A stretch of DNA of 64,000 nt from contig NZ_CM000745.1 in the NCBI RefSeq assembly GCF_000161455.1, positions 1,526,063 to 1,590,062 of the forward strand, read 5' to 3'. The notes beneath the pieces are model-generated. The model saw only the letters and a program-made list of their open reading frames with translations, was not told the origin of the DNA and did not search any database. The stretch is from Bacillus pseudomycoides DSM 12442. GTDB lineage: Bacteria; Bacillota; Bacilli; Bacillales; Bacillaceae_G. Below, piece by piece: positions 53,211-62,507 of the stretch. The stretch's first letter is position 1. The number at the start of each line of letters is the position of its first letter. The position numbers were made by a program, and so were the translations under genes.

Positions 53211-53586
53211 TAAAGAATGCATCGAATTATTTTTTGAACGGGGACTGTTGATTCATAAGTTTACCAAACATGATTTAAATTAGCTCTATCTTTTTATTAG
53301 TTTTGAGGTATGAAACTCTTCAAAAAACATCCGAAATATCAAGAGATATCTTTTTCTGTGGTATATAAAGCAGAAAAAAGAGACACATGATATTTTTGGA
53401 TGTTTTTTATGTTTCGTAAATTGGAATGCTGTACATTATCAAAAAAATAAAAACTAATTGTGTGATAGACTAAAATTTGAAATAACATGTATGTAGTAGT
53501 TCGGCTATTAGGATACAGGTTACGCATTTAATATATATATGTCTCTGACAGAATGTTTATTGGATAACCAAAAGGGGGAGAAAAGT
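53211..53586. other. Intergenic region with a long hairpin
   Basis: No ORF. The main element is the nested hairpin at 53322-53408; the remainder is AT-rich upstream sequence of the methyltransferase gene, including TATATATATG-type tracts. Confidence 0.5.
53322..53408. repeat. Long nested inverted repeat (~87 bases)
   Basis: Outer arms AAAAAACATCC-AAATATCA and TGATATTTTTGGATGTTTTTT pair over about 19 positions with one bulge, and the loop contains a second hairpin (TCTTTTTCTG ... CAGAAAAAAGA). The T-rich end suits an asnA terminator, but the size and nested form also suggest a small mobile palindromic element. Confidence 0.6.
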
Positions 53587-55602
53587 ATGTTACATAGTTT
53601 ACATGCAATAGAAGAAGTACGAAATGGAAACATGTATACGAAAGAAGCGAATATATGGCTAGGATTTTTATTGGAAGAATATGGATTGGTGAGTATAGAA
53701 AGGAATTACCGAAGTATATTAGAGTATGTGGAACGGACGCTAAGGCATTTAGAAAAAATGAATGCTTCATACGGTATTCGTGCTCGTGTAGAAACTGTAT
53801 TATGCTGGAGTGAAGTATCGAAGTGTGGTTCTGTAACGCAACGCAAGAAGTGGGAGGATTTAGGAGTGTCGTTTTTAGCACATAACGAAGATTCAGCTTT
53901 TATTTATAGACGCTATTTTCCATATGATGATGTAACGTTTACACTTATTCGTACGCATGGATTAATAGGGCAAGTATTACGAGGAGAAGTATCCATGACT
54001 TCTCATGATGAACTGGTAAGATTATGGCAGCGAGGTGTGATTCAAAAAGATGAACTGCGTGAAGTGCTTCGTGTTTTAAATGAATGTATTATTACCGGGG
54101 TATCTGATAAGTTATGGATAAGAGTGAAGGAAGAGGTATATGAACGTATTGAACAAATACTTTGCGGAGAACTGATTGAATATAGTGTAAAGCAGCGAAT
54201 TCGGCGGTTACGTACGAATGCTTCACCTAACGATACATATTTTGTTCAAGAGTATGATTCAATTATGAATGATAGGTTAGAAGAAATGTTTACAGTTTTA
54301 TTTGATTATGACCTTTGGTATGTAGAAGCAGCATTAACTCATTTTAGTTTTGAAGAATTCGTGAAAGTATTTGCATTAGCCTACCAACATATTACTCAGA
54401 AGAATATAGATCATATCAGTTTCCAGCCTCTTATGGACGCATTGTATTATGAGAGAGGTGGAGATAAATACTTAAATATTTATACGAAACGAGCAATTGA
54501 AAAAGTATTGCGAAGTGTATCAATAGTAGAATTGCTAAATATGAGTCGAATTCCTCAATCAGAAATGTATCCTGAATTAAAGGAAACTGAAAACGTATTA
54601 ACAATTGGTTTTGGAACAAGTGAGGTTGGAAAAACACTCATCGAATTTTGTTTAGCCTGTAAAAAAGAAAATAATGCTCATTATGAACAAGCTGTCATGA
54701 TGTTATGTGAAATATTTGGCTTACGCCGGGATGTGTTTGATCGATTGGAAAATGAGGAAGAATATCTTTCGCATATGAATGGAAGTGTAGATGATAAAGT
54801 TGTGGTTCTTCCATATGTAGTAGGAGATACAATAGTAGAAATTGGTCCCGGTGGGGGCGTAATGATGAATAAATTTAAAGAGGTTTATCCGAATAAATCG
54901 GTTATTGGAATAGATTTATCACGAAATGTAATTGAGAAGTTAACAAGTGATAAATACGAAAAAGGCTACAACTGGGAAGTTACACTAGGCGATGCTTTAC
55001 ATCTTGCAGATACATTCCATCCGGAAAGTATTTCTACAGTTCATTGTGGTTCAGTAAATCATGAGATTTTTTCTTACGGAGAAACAGATGGTAAGAAATT
55101 TAATGTTGCGACAATGGAACGTCTAGTGAGAAGTGTATTTCGAGTATTGACTTCTGGAGGACGTTGGATTATTCGTGATGGAGTAAAGACAGAAAGTAAA
55201 GAATGGTGTGAATTACATTTTCATGATGAAACCGCTATGCCTTTCTTAAAAAATTATCAACGTGATTTTCAAGGGCGACAAATTAAGGTGAATATATTAG
55301 ATGTGGATCGAGTAAGAATGCCAGTTAATGATGCAATGGAATTTTTATATACGTATACGTGGGGAGAAGAAGCGTATCCACATGAGGTGCAAGAACAATT
55401 TGGTGTATTCACACTTCAAGAATATATTGATTTTGTAGAGAGTGTTGTAGGTTCAGAGAATGTAAAAGTAATTGAGGCCAAGCAGTACCTTCTAGAAGGT
55501 TATATAGAACATTTATCGCAAAAGGTTACATTGTATGATGAACATGGTGAACAAATAGCATTGCCGAATAGTACATGTTTGATTGTGTTTGAGAAAAGAT
55601 AA
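53587..55602 (+). CDS. Two-domain protein with C-terminal SAM-dependent methyltransferase
   Basis: 671 residues. The C-terminal third is a class I methyltransferase: motif I VEIGPGGGVMM (about 417-427), acidic end of beta-2 GIDLSRNVIEKL, GDALHLADTF, and VLTSGGRWIIRDG. The N-terminal ~400 residues are mostly helical, charged and not a family I recognise; they may bind the substrate. ATG 53587 follows GGGGGAG; a 16-residue longer frame lacks a site. Single gene with a strong terminator. The methyl acceptor is unknown. Confidence 0.75.
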   Translation: MLHSLHAIEEVRNGNMYTKEANIWLGFLLEEYGLVSIERNYRSILEYVERTLRHLEKMNASYGIRARVETVLCWSEVSKCGSVTQRKKWEDLGVSFLAHNEDSAFIYRRYFPYDDVTFTLIRTHGLIGQVLRGEVSMTSHDELVRLWQRGVIQKDELREVLRVLNECIITGVSDKLWIRVKEEVYERIEQILCGELIEYSVKQRIRRLRTNASPNDTYFVQEYDSIMNDRLEEMFTVLFDYDLWYVEAALTHFSFEEFVKVFALAYQHITQKNIDHISFQPLMDALYYERGGDKYLNIYTKRAIEKVLRSVSIVELLNMSRIPQSEMYPELKETENVLTIGFGTSEVGKTLIEFCLACKKENNAHYEQAVMMLCEIFGLRRDVFDRLENEEEYLSHMNGSVDDKVVVLPYVVGDTIVEIGPGGGVMMNKFKEVYPNKSVIGIDLSRNVIEKLTSDKYEKGYNWEVTLGDALHLADTFHPESISTVHCGSVNHEIFSYGETDGKKFNVATMERLVRSVFRVLTSGGRWIIRDGVKTESKEWCELHFHDETAMPFLKNYQRDFQGRQIKVNILDVDRVRMPVNDAMEFLYTYTWGEEAYPHEVQEQFGVFTLQEYIDFVESVVGSENVKVIEAKQYLLEGYIEHLSQKVTLYDEHGEQIALPNSTCLIVFEKR

Positions 55603-55675
55603 AAGAGACGGAATCATGTTTTTTACTTAAAAGATAGAAGATGGGGCTAGCAAAATTCGATTTCGCTGCCTCGTT

Positions 55676-55729
55676 CCAGAAAAGATTCTGAAACGGATTT
55701 ACATATAATCTGTTTCGGAATCTTTTTTT
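55676..55729 (+). terminator. Rho-independent terminator after the methyltransferase gene
   Basis: AAAGATTCTGAAACGGATT...AATCTGTTTCGGAATCTTTTTTT stem with one mismatch. Confidence 0.85.
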
Positions 55730-55893
55730 ATGAGCATGTATAAATTGAGCTTTAGAAATTATGTTTACTAGTTTTATATTTTAAACTAATTTTTCCTAGA
55801 TTTTACTTAGATTTTACTTTCACCACCTACAATGAAAATAAGAAAACGTAAGTGATAAAAATTTACACTTGTTTCATAAAGTGAGGAGGTAAC

Positions 55894-56786
55894 GTGATGG
55901 AATTAATAATTGACCACGTAACAAAAAAATATGGTGAGAAAATAGCATTGAATGATTGTAGTTTACATTTAAAACCAGGAGTATTAGGACTTTTAGGCCC
56001 GAACGGTGCGGGGAAGTCTACACTTATGCGTATGTTAGCAACAATTGAACAACCGACGAATGGTAGTGTGATATGGGATGGGGAAAATATTCAAAAGAAA
56101 CCGAAGTTGTTACGTTCAGAGCTCGGATATTTACCGCAAGACTTTGGTGTATATCCAAATATGAACGCGGTCGAATTTCTAGAGTATATAGCAGCGATGA
56201 AAGGTTTATCAATGAGCTCTTCAAAAAAGCGGATCAATGAATTGCTTGAAGCGCTGAACTTAATGAATGACCGGAAACGACTATTAGGTGGCTATTCAGG
56301 TGGAATGCGGCAAAGAGTTGGAATTGCACAGGCGCTATTAAATGATCCGAAATTATTGATTGTAGATGAGCCGACAGTAGGATTGGATCCTGAAGAAAGA
56401 ATTAGATTTAGAAATTTATTATCTAGTCTTTCTACGGATAGAATGGTTATTTTATCGACGCATATTGTAACGGATATTGAATCAATTGCGACAGATATTG
56501 CTTTATTATCAAAAGGAAATGTATTAGCTCATATGAGACCTGAACAACTATTAAAGCATGTAGAGGGAAAGTATGGGAGTGGGTTATACCAGCTTCTGAG
56601 TTACATCATGTTCAAAAGAAATATATAGTAAGCAGCGCGATTCACCGGAGTGATGGAATTCATGCACGCATCGTTTCCAGCAATGCGCCTAGTGCTAAAG
56701 CACATATAATCGCAGCCTCTCTTGAGGATGCTTACTTATATTATGTTTCTTCGAAAGGAGGGCATAAAATTGAACAATGTATATAA
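55894..56786 (+). pseudogene. ABC transporter ATP-binding protein, frameshifted near C-terminus
   Basis: The nucleotide-binding domain is intact: Walker A GPNGAGKST, Q-loop YLPQDFG, signature YSGGMRQRV, Walker B LLIVDEPTVGLD, switch LSTHI. After HVEGK (about 56566) the frame turns into YGSGLYQ and stops at 56628. One added base in the preceding A run would continue as VWEWVIPASELHHVQKKY for about 73 more residues, to a TAA at 56784-56786 that overlaps the permease start. A single-base deletion in AAAA is the simplest cause. The truncated 244-residue product might still hydrolyse ATP. Confidence 0.75.
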
Positions 56787-58344
56787 TCTATTTTATTTCA
56801 TTAAAAACAATTTAATTAGACAAATGAGAAGTTATCCATTTCTAATTGTAATTGGATTAACGATTTTTTTGGGATATGCTTGTGTGCCAGCAGCTTCAGC
56901 AGGCTATGAAATATTTTATCTTGGTGGAGTTAGAGGAGTATATAATTCAAATTGGCTTGGTGGTATGGGAGCAATGACTTCTACTTTATTTATTTGGTTG
57001 CTTGGTTTTTATATGTTAAGAAGTCAAATTTCAGACGATCAACAGTTAGGAGTAGGGCAATTGATTGCCGCTTCACCTATAAGTAAATTTCAATATATTT
57101 TTAGTAAAACGATTTCTAATTTTATTGTTTTAGTGGTCATTGAGACGGTATTTATCATTGCTTTTATGGTAATGCAATTTATACGTGGGGAAGACCTTTC
57201 GTTTCAATTAGGTGGTTATTTATATCCACTCTTTTATATTGTATTTCCTTCATTATTGCTTCTAGCGGCATTCACAATTTTTTTTGATGTGTTTCCTGGT
57301 CTAAAAGGTGTAGTAGGCAATATTGTGTTCTTTTTCTTGTGGGTGTTATTAGCGATTATGTCGTTTGAAATGTCAAATCGTTATTTAGATGTATTTGGTT
57401 TAGGAATCATTCGTTCTGATATGATACATGATGCAATGAGAGAATATGAATTTTTAAGAGAAACAAATGGTGGAGGATTCGGGTATAACCCGGTAGAGGG
57501 AAAGATTAAAACATTTCACTGGGATGGATTGACTTGGGATGCAGAAATGCTTGTAACAAGTTTGGTTTGGATTGGAATGGCGATGTTACTAATTTGGCTA
57601 ACGTCCCTTGTGTTTAATAGATTTCTTACATTTACCAAAGTAAAGGAAAAGGTAAGAGAGGTTGAAGGGAATAAGAAAACAATCGCTGTGAATGAACAAA
57701 ATCATAACTCTTTTATATTCACTTCTATAACGAAAACAAAGAGCATTAGTATGTTTCGTTTAATTAAAGCGGAGCTATCGATTATGTTAAAAGGGTTTAC
57801 GATTTGGTGGTATGTAATTGCGATTGGGCTTATAGCATTTGGATTGATATGTCCGGTAGATATATCAAAAGGATGGCTACCTATTATTATAATTTGGCCA
57901 ATTGCAATTTGGTCACAGATGATGACGAGAGAAAAATACTATGGTACGGATCAAATTATTATTTCGAGTTGTTCCCCATTGTATAAGTTTTTTGCAACAT
58001 GGATTTCAGGTGTTATCGTGGGTCTCATTATCTCCAGTGGTCTTATCATTCAATTTATATTAATTGAAGATATTTCATTCTTGTTTTCTTGGCTTAGCGG
58101 TATAGTGTTCATTCCAACGCTAGCGTTAGTATTTGGAGTGTGGAGCCGAACGCATAAATTGTTTGAAGTCATGTATATACTTTTATGGTATTTAGGGCCA
58201 GTGAATCATCTTCCATATGTAGACTTCTTAGGAATATCAACATCATACGCTATTTTGTATATGGGGTTATCTATCTTATTGCTAAGTATTGCATTAATTG
58301 GGCAGTTACAGCAAATGGGAAGGCTACGGCTAATATTCAAGTAA
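56770..58344 (+). CDS. ABC-2 type permease partner
   Basis: 524 residues with about twelve membrane segments in two similar halves; the first starts NNLIRQMRSYPFLIVIG and has QISDDQQLGVGQLIAASPISKFQY, the second starts MFRLIKAELSIMLKGFTIWW. TTG 56770 follows AAAGGAGGG; the frame extends upstream without a start signal. Its start overlaps the restored end of the ATPase gene by 17 bases, showing the two belong to one exporter. The substrate is unknown; the DUF4097 lipoprotein gene follows closely. Confidence 0.8.
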   Translation: MNNVYNLFYFIKNNLIRQMRSYPFLIVIGLTIFLGYACVPAASAGYEIFYLGGVRGVYNSNWLGGMGAMTSTLFIWLLGFYMLRSQISDDQQLGVGQLIAASPISKFQYIFSKTISNFIVLVVIETVFIIAFMVMQFIRGEDLSFQLGGYLYPLFYIVFPSLLLLAAFTIFFDVFPGLKGVVGNIVFFFLWVLLAIMSFEMSNRYLDVFGLGIIRSDMIHDAMREYEFLRETNGGGFGYNPVEGKIKTFHWDGLTWDAEMLVTSLVWIGMAMLLIWLTSLVFNRFLTFTKVKEKVREVEGNKKTIAVNEQNHNSFIFTSITKTKSISMFRLIKAELSIMLKGFTIWWYVIAIGLIAFGLICPVDISKGWLPIIIIWPIAIWSQMMTREKYYGTDQIIISSCSPLYKFFATWISGVIVGLIISSGLIIQFILIEDISFLFSWLSGIVFIPTLALVFGVWSRTHKLFEVMYILLWYLGPVNHLPYVDFLGISTSYAILYMGLSILLLSIALIGQLQQMGRLRLIFK

Positions 58345-58365
58345 GTAGTCAAGAGGGGTGATGTA

Positions 58366-59184
58366 ATGAAGGGAATCAAAGAGAAAATATATTTATTTTC
58401 ATCTATAAGTCTAATGAGTTTAAGTATAGTGGCTTGTGGTACAAAAGAGAGTGAAGCGCCAGTCTCCAAACAGTTCGCCGTGAAAAATATAAATGAGATT
58501 TATATAAAAACAGTAGGAGAAAATATTAAACTCCATTCTACAACAGAAACAGATATTAAAGTTGATATAGGAGAGATAAAAGATGTAAAAGTGAAAGAGA
58601 ATGGAGAGAAATTAGAAGTTATTACAGAACACTCTTCATCCATTGTAAATTTAAAAACAGCTACTGTGCATATATACCTTCCTGAAAAAACATATAAAAA
58701 AATAGATGTTAAAACAGAGTCAGGTGAGGTAATAGGTGAAAATATAGCATCTGAACAATTGAATTTGTATAGCGATTCAAGTGATATGACAATAAAAGAG
58801 TATAAAGGAAACAATATAAAAGGAGTTTCCAAATCAGGAGGGATTACGTTACAGGGAGTGGAAGGAAGCTTCGATATTCAAAACGATACGGGAGAGGTGA
58901 ATGTATCCTCTGTTTCAAATTTAAAAAATGAAAGTAAAATAAAAACCGAATCATCTCATATAAATATAAACTTTAAGAGAGAGCCAAAAAATCTAGAGGT
59001 TGACTTGTCAACGCGTGCGGGCCAAATAAAAAATGAATTTTCACTTTCAACTGGTGAAAAAGGAAACAATCATAAGGTAAAAGGTCGTATAGGAACTGGA
59101 AAAGGGAATGATACAAAGTTAACGGTGCAGTCTATGACAGGAACGATTGAGTTGAAACGTAATGAGAGTGTGAAACAGCTTTAA
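58366..59184 (+). CDS. DUF4097-family lipoprotein
   Basis: 272 residues. The signal peptide has a lipobox (SLMSLSIVAC, Cys about 24), and the mature part is a repeated beta-strand region (KIDVKTESGEVIGENIA, LNLYSDSSDMTIKEYKG, GITLQGVEGSFDIQND, GEVNVSSV) typical of DUF4097, a right-handed beta-helix-like fold. It should be anchored on the outer face of the membrane. It follows the ABC permease by 21 bases behind AGAGGGGTG, so it may be an accessory of that exporter. Confidence 0.8.
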   Translation: MKGIKEKIYLFSSISLMSLSIVACGTKESEAPVSKQFAVKNINEIYIKTVGENIKLHSTTETDIKVDIGEIKDVKVKENGEKLEVITEHSSSIVNLKTATVHIYLPEKTYKKIDVKTESGEVIGENIASEQLNLYSDSSDMTIKEYKGNNIKGVSKSGGITLQGVEGSFDIQNDTGEVNVSSVSNLKNESKIKTESSHININFKREPKNLEVDLSTRAGQIKNEFSLSTGEKGNNHKVKGRIGTGKGNDTKLTVQSMTGTIELKRNESVKQL

Positions 59185-59349
59185 AAAATAAAGTTCGATT
59201 ATGAAAGATACATTCTGAATGGATACTGATACTCTCGCTCTACTTAGAATATGTTTGTACAGTATAAATCTCTTTATAGGTGTGTTTATTTAAACTTTTT
59301 AAATTATTCTAGATTGCTCTTCATCGGTGCACTGTATACTCTCTTTTTC

Positions 59350-59378
59350 TTGACAGGAATATCATATAGTATTAATAT
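59350..59378 (+). promoter_or_regulatory. Consensus sigma-A promoter of ctaB
   Basis: -35 TTGACA (59350-59355), 17-base spacer, -10 TAATAT (59373-59378). Confidence 0.75.
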
Positions 59379-59403
59379 ACCGGGGAGTATATTAATACTA
59401 TAT
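59364..59403. promoter_or_regulatory. 17-bp perfect palindrome over the ctaB promoter (operator candidate)
   Basis: ATATAGTATTAATATAC and its exact complement, separated by CGGGGA. The left arm covers the -10 box, so a dimeric repressor bound here would block transcription. Confidence 0.6.
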
Positions 59404-59443
59404 ACATGGTAAAAACGTCTAATGAAAAGGAGTACAGGGTGTC

Positions 59444-60367
59444 ATGCGAAGGAAAAAAGAATTAACAAATTCGAATTCGAAACGACAGTTATCGAACATT
59501 TTAGCCCAAACGGTTAAAACCGGAATTATTAAATCGAATTTGGTCCCAATGTTTGCTGGGTTAACATTGGCTTTATATAAATATAAGATTAGCCCGTTTG
59601 AGAAAATTCCAGAGATTATATTTGCTTTCATCGGTTCTATTTTAATCATAGGTGCAGCAGGGGCTTTTAATAATCTGTATGATCGTGATATTGATTCGAT
59701 TATGGAGAGAACCAAAAAGAGACCAACTGTAACCGGAGAAATAAGCCCTAAGGCTGTATTATGGCTTGGAATATTGATGACAATCTCCGGGTTAGTATTT
59801 CTTGCACTAACCACATATTTAGCAGCCTTATTAGGGTTTTTAGGCTTATTTTTGTATGTTGTACCGTATACAATGTGGAGTAAGAGAAGAACAATTTACA
59901 ACACAGAAATTGGAAGTGTTTCAGGGGCAATGCCACCACTCATTGGCTGGGCTGCTATTTATCCGGATATAATGCATCCGGCTATTATTGGGCTTTTTAT
60001 CATAATGGTTATTTGGCAAATGCCTCATTTTTACGCCATAGCTATTCGCAAACATGATGAGTATAAGGCTGCAAAGGTTCCGATGCTTCCAGTAGTCAAA
60101 GGTGTTAAAAGAACATATATACAAACGAATATCTATTTAATTGTTTTAATTGGAATAAGTGTTCTTTTAGGATCTTTAAGCATTGGTCTTATGCTAGTAG
60201 CGCTTCTTTTAAGTACTTTATGGCTTGTTTTAAGCATTTATGGTTATAAAAAGATGGATTCAGAGAAATGGGCAAAATCATTGTTTATTTTTTCTCTTTT
60301 CCATATGACGATTTTATTTTCAACGATCATTATCTATTCCCTTATAGGTGTCTTTTTTGGAAGATGA
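59444..60367 (+). CDS. ctaB: Protoheme IX farnesyltransferase (heme O synthase)
   Basis: 307 residues and about nine membrane segments. The first Asp-rich site is NNLYDRDIDSIMERTKKRP; the second conserved region is VVPYTMWSKRRTIYNTEIGSVSGAMPPLIGW, with the WQMPHFYAIAI motif. It adds a farnesyl group to heme b to make heme O for terminal oxidases. In Bacillus, ctaB normally sits with ctaA or ctaC-F; none of those is here, so this is a solitary and probably second copy. ATG 59444 is preceded by only a modest AAAAGGAG. Confidence 0.9.
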   Translation: MRRKKELTNSNSKRQLSNILAQTVKTGIIKSNLVPMFAGLTLALYKYKISPFEKIPEIIFAFIGSILIIGAAGAFNNLYDRDIDSIMERTKKRPTVTGEISPKAVLWLGILMTISGLVFLALTTYLAALLGFLGLFLYVVPYTMWSKRRTIYNTEIGSVSGAMPPLIGWAAIYPDIMHPAIIGLFIIMVIWQMPHFYAIAIRKHDEYKAAKVPMLPVVKGVKRTYIQTNIYLIVLIGISVLLGSLSIGLMLVALLLSTLWLVLSIYGYKKMDSEKWAKSLFIFSLFHMTILFSTIIIYSLIGVFFGR

Positions 60368-60414
60368 ATATAGGTAACGAATGAAAAGTTTTAGAACGAT
60401 TTAATTTGTAAAGA

Positions 60415-60465
60415 ATAAAAAAACCAATTTCTCGTGTATTAGAATGAGAGATTGGTTTTTTAGCG
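60415..60465 (+). terminator. Rho-independent terminator of ctaB
   Basis: AAAAAACCAATTTCTC...GAGAGATTGGTTTTTT inverted repeat. Confidence 0.85.
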
Positions 60466-60555
60466 TGTGAATAAATTTTACTTACGTTTGTTCTACTAAA
60501 TTGAACGAAAGTAATCGTCACTTTAATAAAACTATATTTTTGTCGATAATAAGTA

Positions 60556-61647
60556 CTATAGAGTTGGAAGGGTAATATGAATCGTTGTTCCTTTTTCTAT
60601 TTCACTGTCTACTTGAATGGTTCCACCATGTGCCGTTATAATTTTTTGGGCGATAGCCATTCCTAAACCAGTTCCTTCATTTGAAACGTTTGTAGTTGTA
60701 CCTCGGTAGTACTGTTTAAATAGATTTTGAACTGTCATTTCATCCATACCGACGCCAGTATCTTCTATTATAATATGTACAGTGTCCTCTAATAGAATCG
60801 AGGTATGGATCTTTGTTTCTACAGGGTTATGTAAAACGGCGTTCATAAATAAATTTTGCAAAGAGCGATGTAGTAATTTTGTATCAATAGGAATAATAAT
60901 GTTCGTTTTGTCTGCGTGAAAGCTAAAATGATAGTGTTCAGATCGTGGATCATTTGTCATATCAGCTATCATTCTTCTTGTAAATTCAATGATATTTATT
61001 TCTTCTTTTTTTAGCGGGATTTGTGAATCATGAAGGCGGAACGAGAGGTTTAAGTCTTCAATTAACTCCTTCATATGGTCCCCTTTTTGTTGAATCTCTT
61101 GCAGAAACTTCTCTTTTTCTTCCTCACTCCATTCATGGTCGGGTGATAACATAAGTGCACTGTATCCTGTAATATAAGTGAGAGGTGTCTTTAAATCATG
61201 AGAGATTCCTGCCATCCATTCGCGTTTCATTTTCTCAAGTTGTTCTCGTTCATTCTCTATTTCTCGTAATCTATTTGTTAAATGTTCTATATTTAGAAAG
61301 ACGTCTTTATATAAGCGATAAGGGCCTTTTAATTTTCCTGTTTTTTTATTGTACATTTGTTTCGTACTTTCTGGGGTTACATAAGAGCCTTCTGCTAGAT
61401 GGTTAATCCATGAAATTATTCGAAATAAAGGTTTCCCGATATGCCATCCATATAAAATAGCGCCTAAAATAAGAGTACATACAAAGAGGCAAAAAACGAT
61501 AAGAGCTTCCGTGTCTTTGTTCTCTTTGCTTATTCCGATAAGAGGTAGTATGCCTTCCATGAAGATGGCCATGAAAATCCCCATAAAAAAAGTACCGATA
61601 AATAAACTACGAATAAAATGAAAGCCTAGTCGGAAACCAATTTTCAT
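60556..61647 (-). CDS. Sensor histidine kinase (HAMP-type)
   Basis: 363 residues. Two N-terminal membrane helices (about 10-30, 46-66) with a very short outer loop (about 12 residues), a HAMP-like linker, HisKA H-box WMAGISHDLKTPLTYITGY, and ATPase motifs NLFMNAVLH, IEDTGVGMDE and GTGLGMAIAQKI. The short loop suggests sensing within the membrane, as in kinases for cell-wall antibiotics. It overlaps the response regulator stop by 4 bases (ATGA). It may control the nearby ABC-2 exporter, which is inference. Confidence 0.88.
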   Translation of the reverse strand: MKIGFRLGFHFIRSLFIGTFFMGIFMAIFMEGILPLIGISKENKDTEALIVFCLFVCTLILGAILYGWHIGKPLFRIISWINHLAEGSYVTPESTKQMYNKKTGKLKGPYRLYKDVFLNIEHLTNRLREIENEREQLEKMKREWMAGISHDLKTPLTYITGYSALMLSPDHEWSEEEKEKFLQEIQQKGDHMKELIEDLNLSFRLHDSQIPLKKEEINIIEFTRRMIADMTNDPRSEHYHFSFHADKTNIIIPIDTKLLHRSLQNLFMNAVLHNPVETKIHTSILLEDTVHIIIEDTGVGMDEMTVQNLFKQYYRGTTTNVSNEGTGLGMAIAQKIITAHGGTIQVDSEIEKGTTIHITLPTL

Positions 61648-62363
61648 TTTTGTTGCTCCTTAGTATGCGGGATAAATTTATAGCCAATTCCTCTCAAATT
61701 AACAATGTATGTAGGGGATTTAGGATCTTCTTCTATTTTTTTACGTAATTTAGAAATATGCATGACTACTGTTTTATCATCACCCATAGAAGTAAGTCCC
61801 CACACTTGTTCATATAATTGCTCAGCTGTAAAAATCCGATTTGGATGTGTGCATAAGAAAGTAAGTAATTCTAGTTCTTTAGCAGTGCAATGTACAGATT
61901 TTCCGTTTACTGTTATCAGTCCCTCGCTTGGATATAGAGAAAAGGATTCAAAATGTAAGTTTGAATGTTCTGCTTGGCGGTTATTTAGCAGCATACTTTG
62001 TCCGCGTAATTGTACGTTAATTCGAGCAGCTACTTCTAAAGGATTAAATGGTTTTGTTATGTAATCATCCCCACCAATTCCGAGGCCTGTTAATTTATCT
62101 AAGTCACTAGAGCGCGCTGTCACAAATAGAATAGGGGTATTTGTATAGTTTCGTATTTGTCTACATAATTCGAAGCCGTCTATATCTGGTAGCATAACAT
62201 CGAGTAAGATAATATCGAATGGATGATTTTTAACTAAGTTTAACGTCTCACTTCCGTTTAGAGCGGTTGTTACATGAATAAAATTTTCTTTCTTTAAGGT
62301 TAGTACCAACATATCTAGTATACCTTGCTCGTCATCTACTAAAAGAATATTTTCTGTTCTCAT
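61644..62363 (-). CDS. OmpR/PhoB-type response regulator
   Basis: 239 residues. The receiver has LLVDDEQGILDML, phospho-Asp in IILLDVMLPDIDG, FVTAR and YITKPF; the C-terminal winged helix has TAKELELLTFLCTHPNRIFTA and VVMHISKLRKKIE ... IVNLRGIGYKF. ATG 62363 follows AAAGGCGG; a longer frame upstream has no site. Coupled to the kinase gene by an ATGA overlap. Confidence 0.9.
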   Translation of the reverse strand: MRTENILLVDDEQGILDMLVLTLKKENFIHVTTALNGSETLNLVKNHPFDIILLDVMLPDIDGFELCRQIRNYTNTPILFVTARSSDLDKLTGLGIGGDDYITKPFNPLEVAARINVQLRGQSMLLNNRQAEHSNLHFESFSLYPSEGLITVNGKSVHCTAKELELLTFLCTHPNRIFTAEQLYEQVWGLTSMGDDKTVVMHISKLRKKIEEDPKSPTYIVNLRGIGYKFIPHTKEQQK

Positions 62364-62455
62364 TATGTATCCGCCTTTACATGTTTTTTGTCTCATTAAA
62401 ATGATTTGGAAAATATTTCACATGTAATAGTGTAACATAATACTATTTTGCTAGA

Positions 62456-62500
62456 TAAAAAAATAACAACAAAGAAATATTCCTTGTTGTTATTTTTGAA
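62456..62500. terminator. Terminator of lysC
   Basis: AAAAATAACAACAA...TTGTTGTTATTTTT inverted repeat just after the lysC stop (minus strand). Confidence 0.8.
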
Positions 62501-62507
62501 AATGAAA

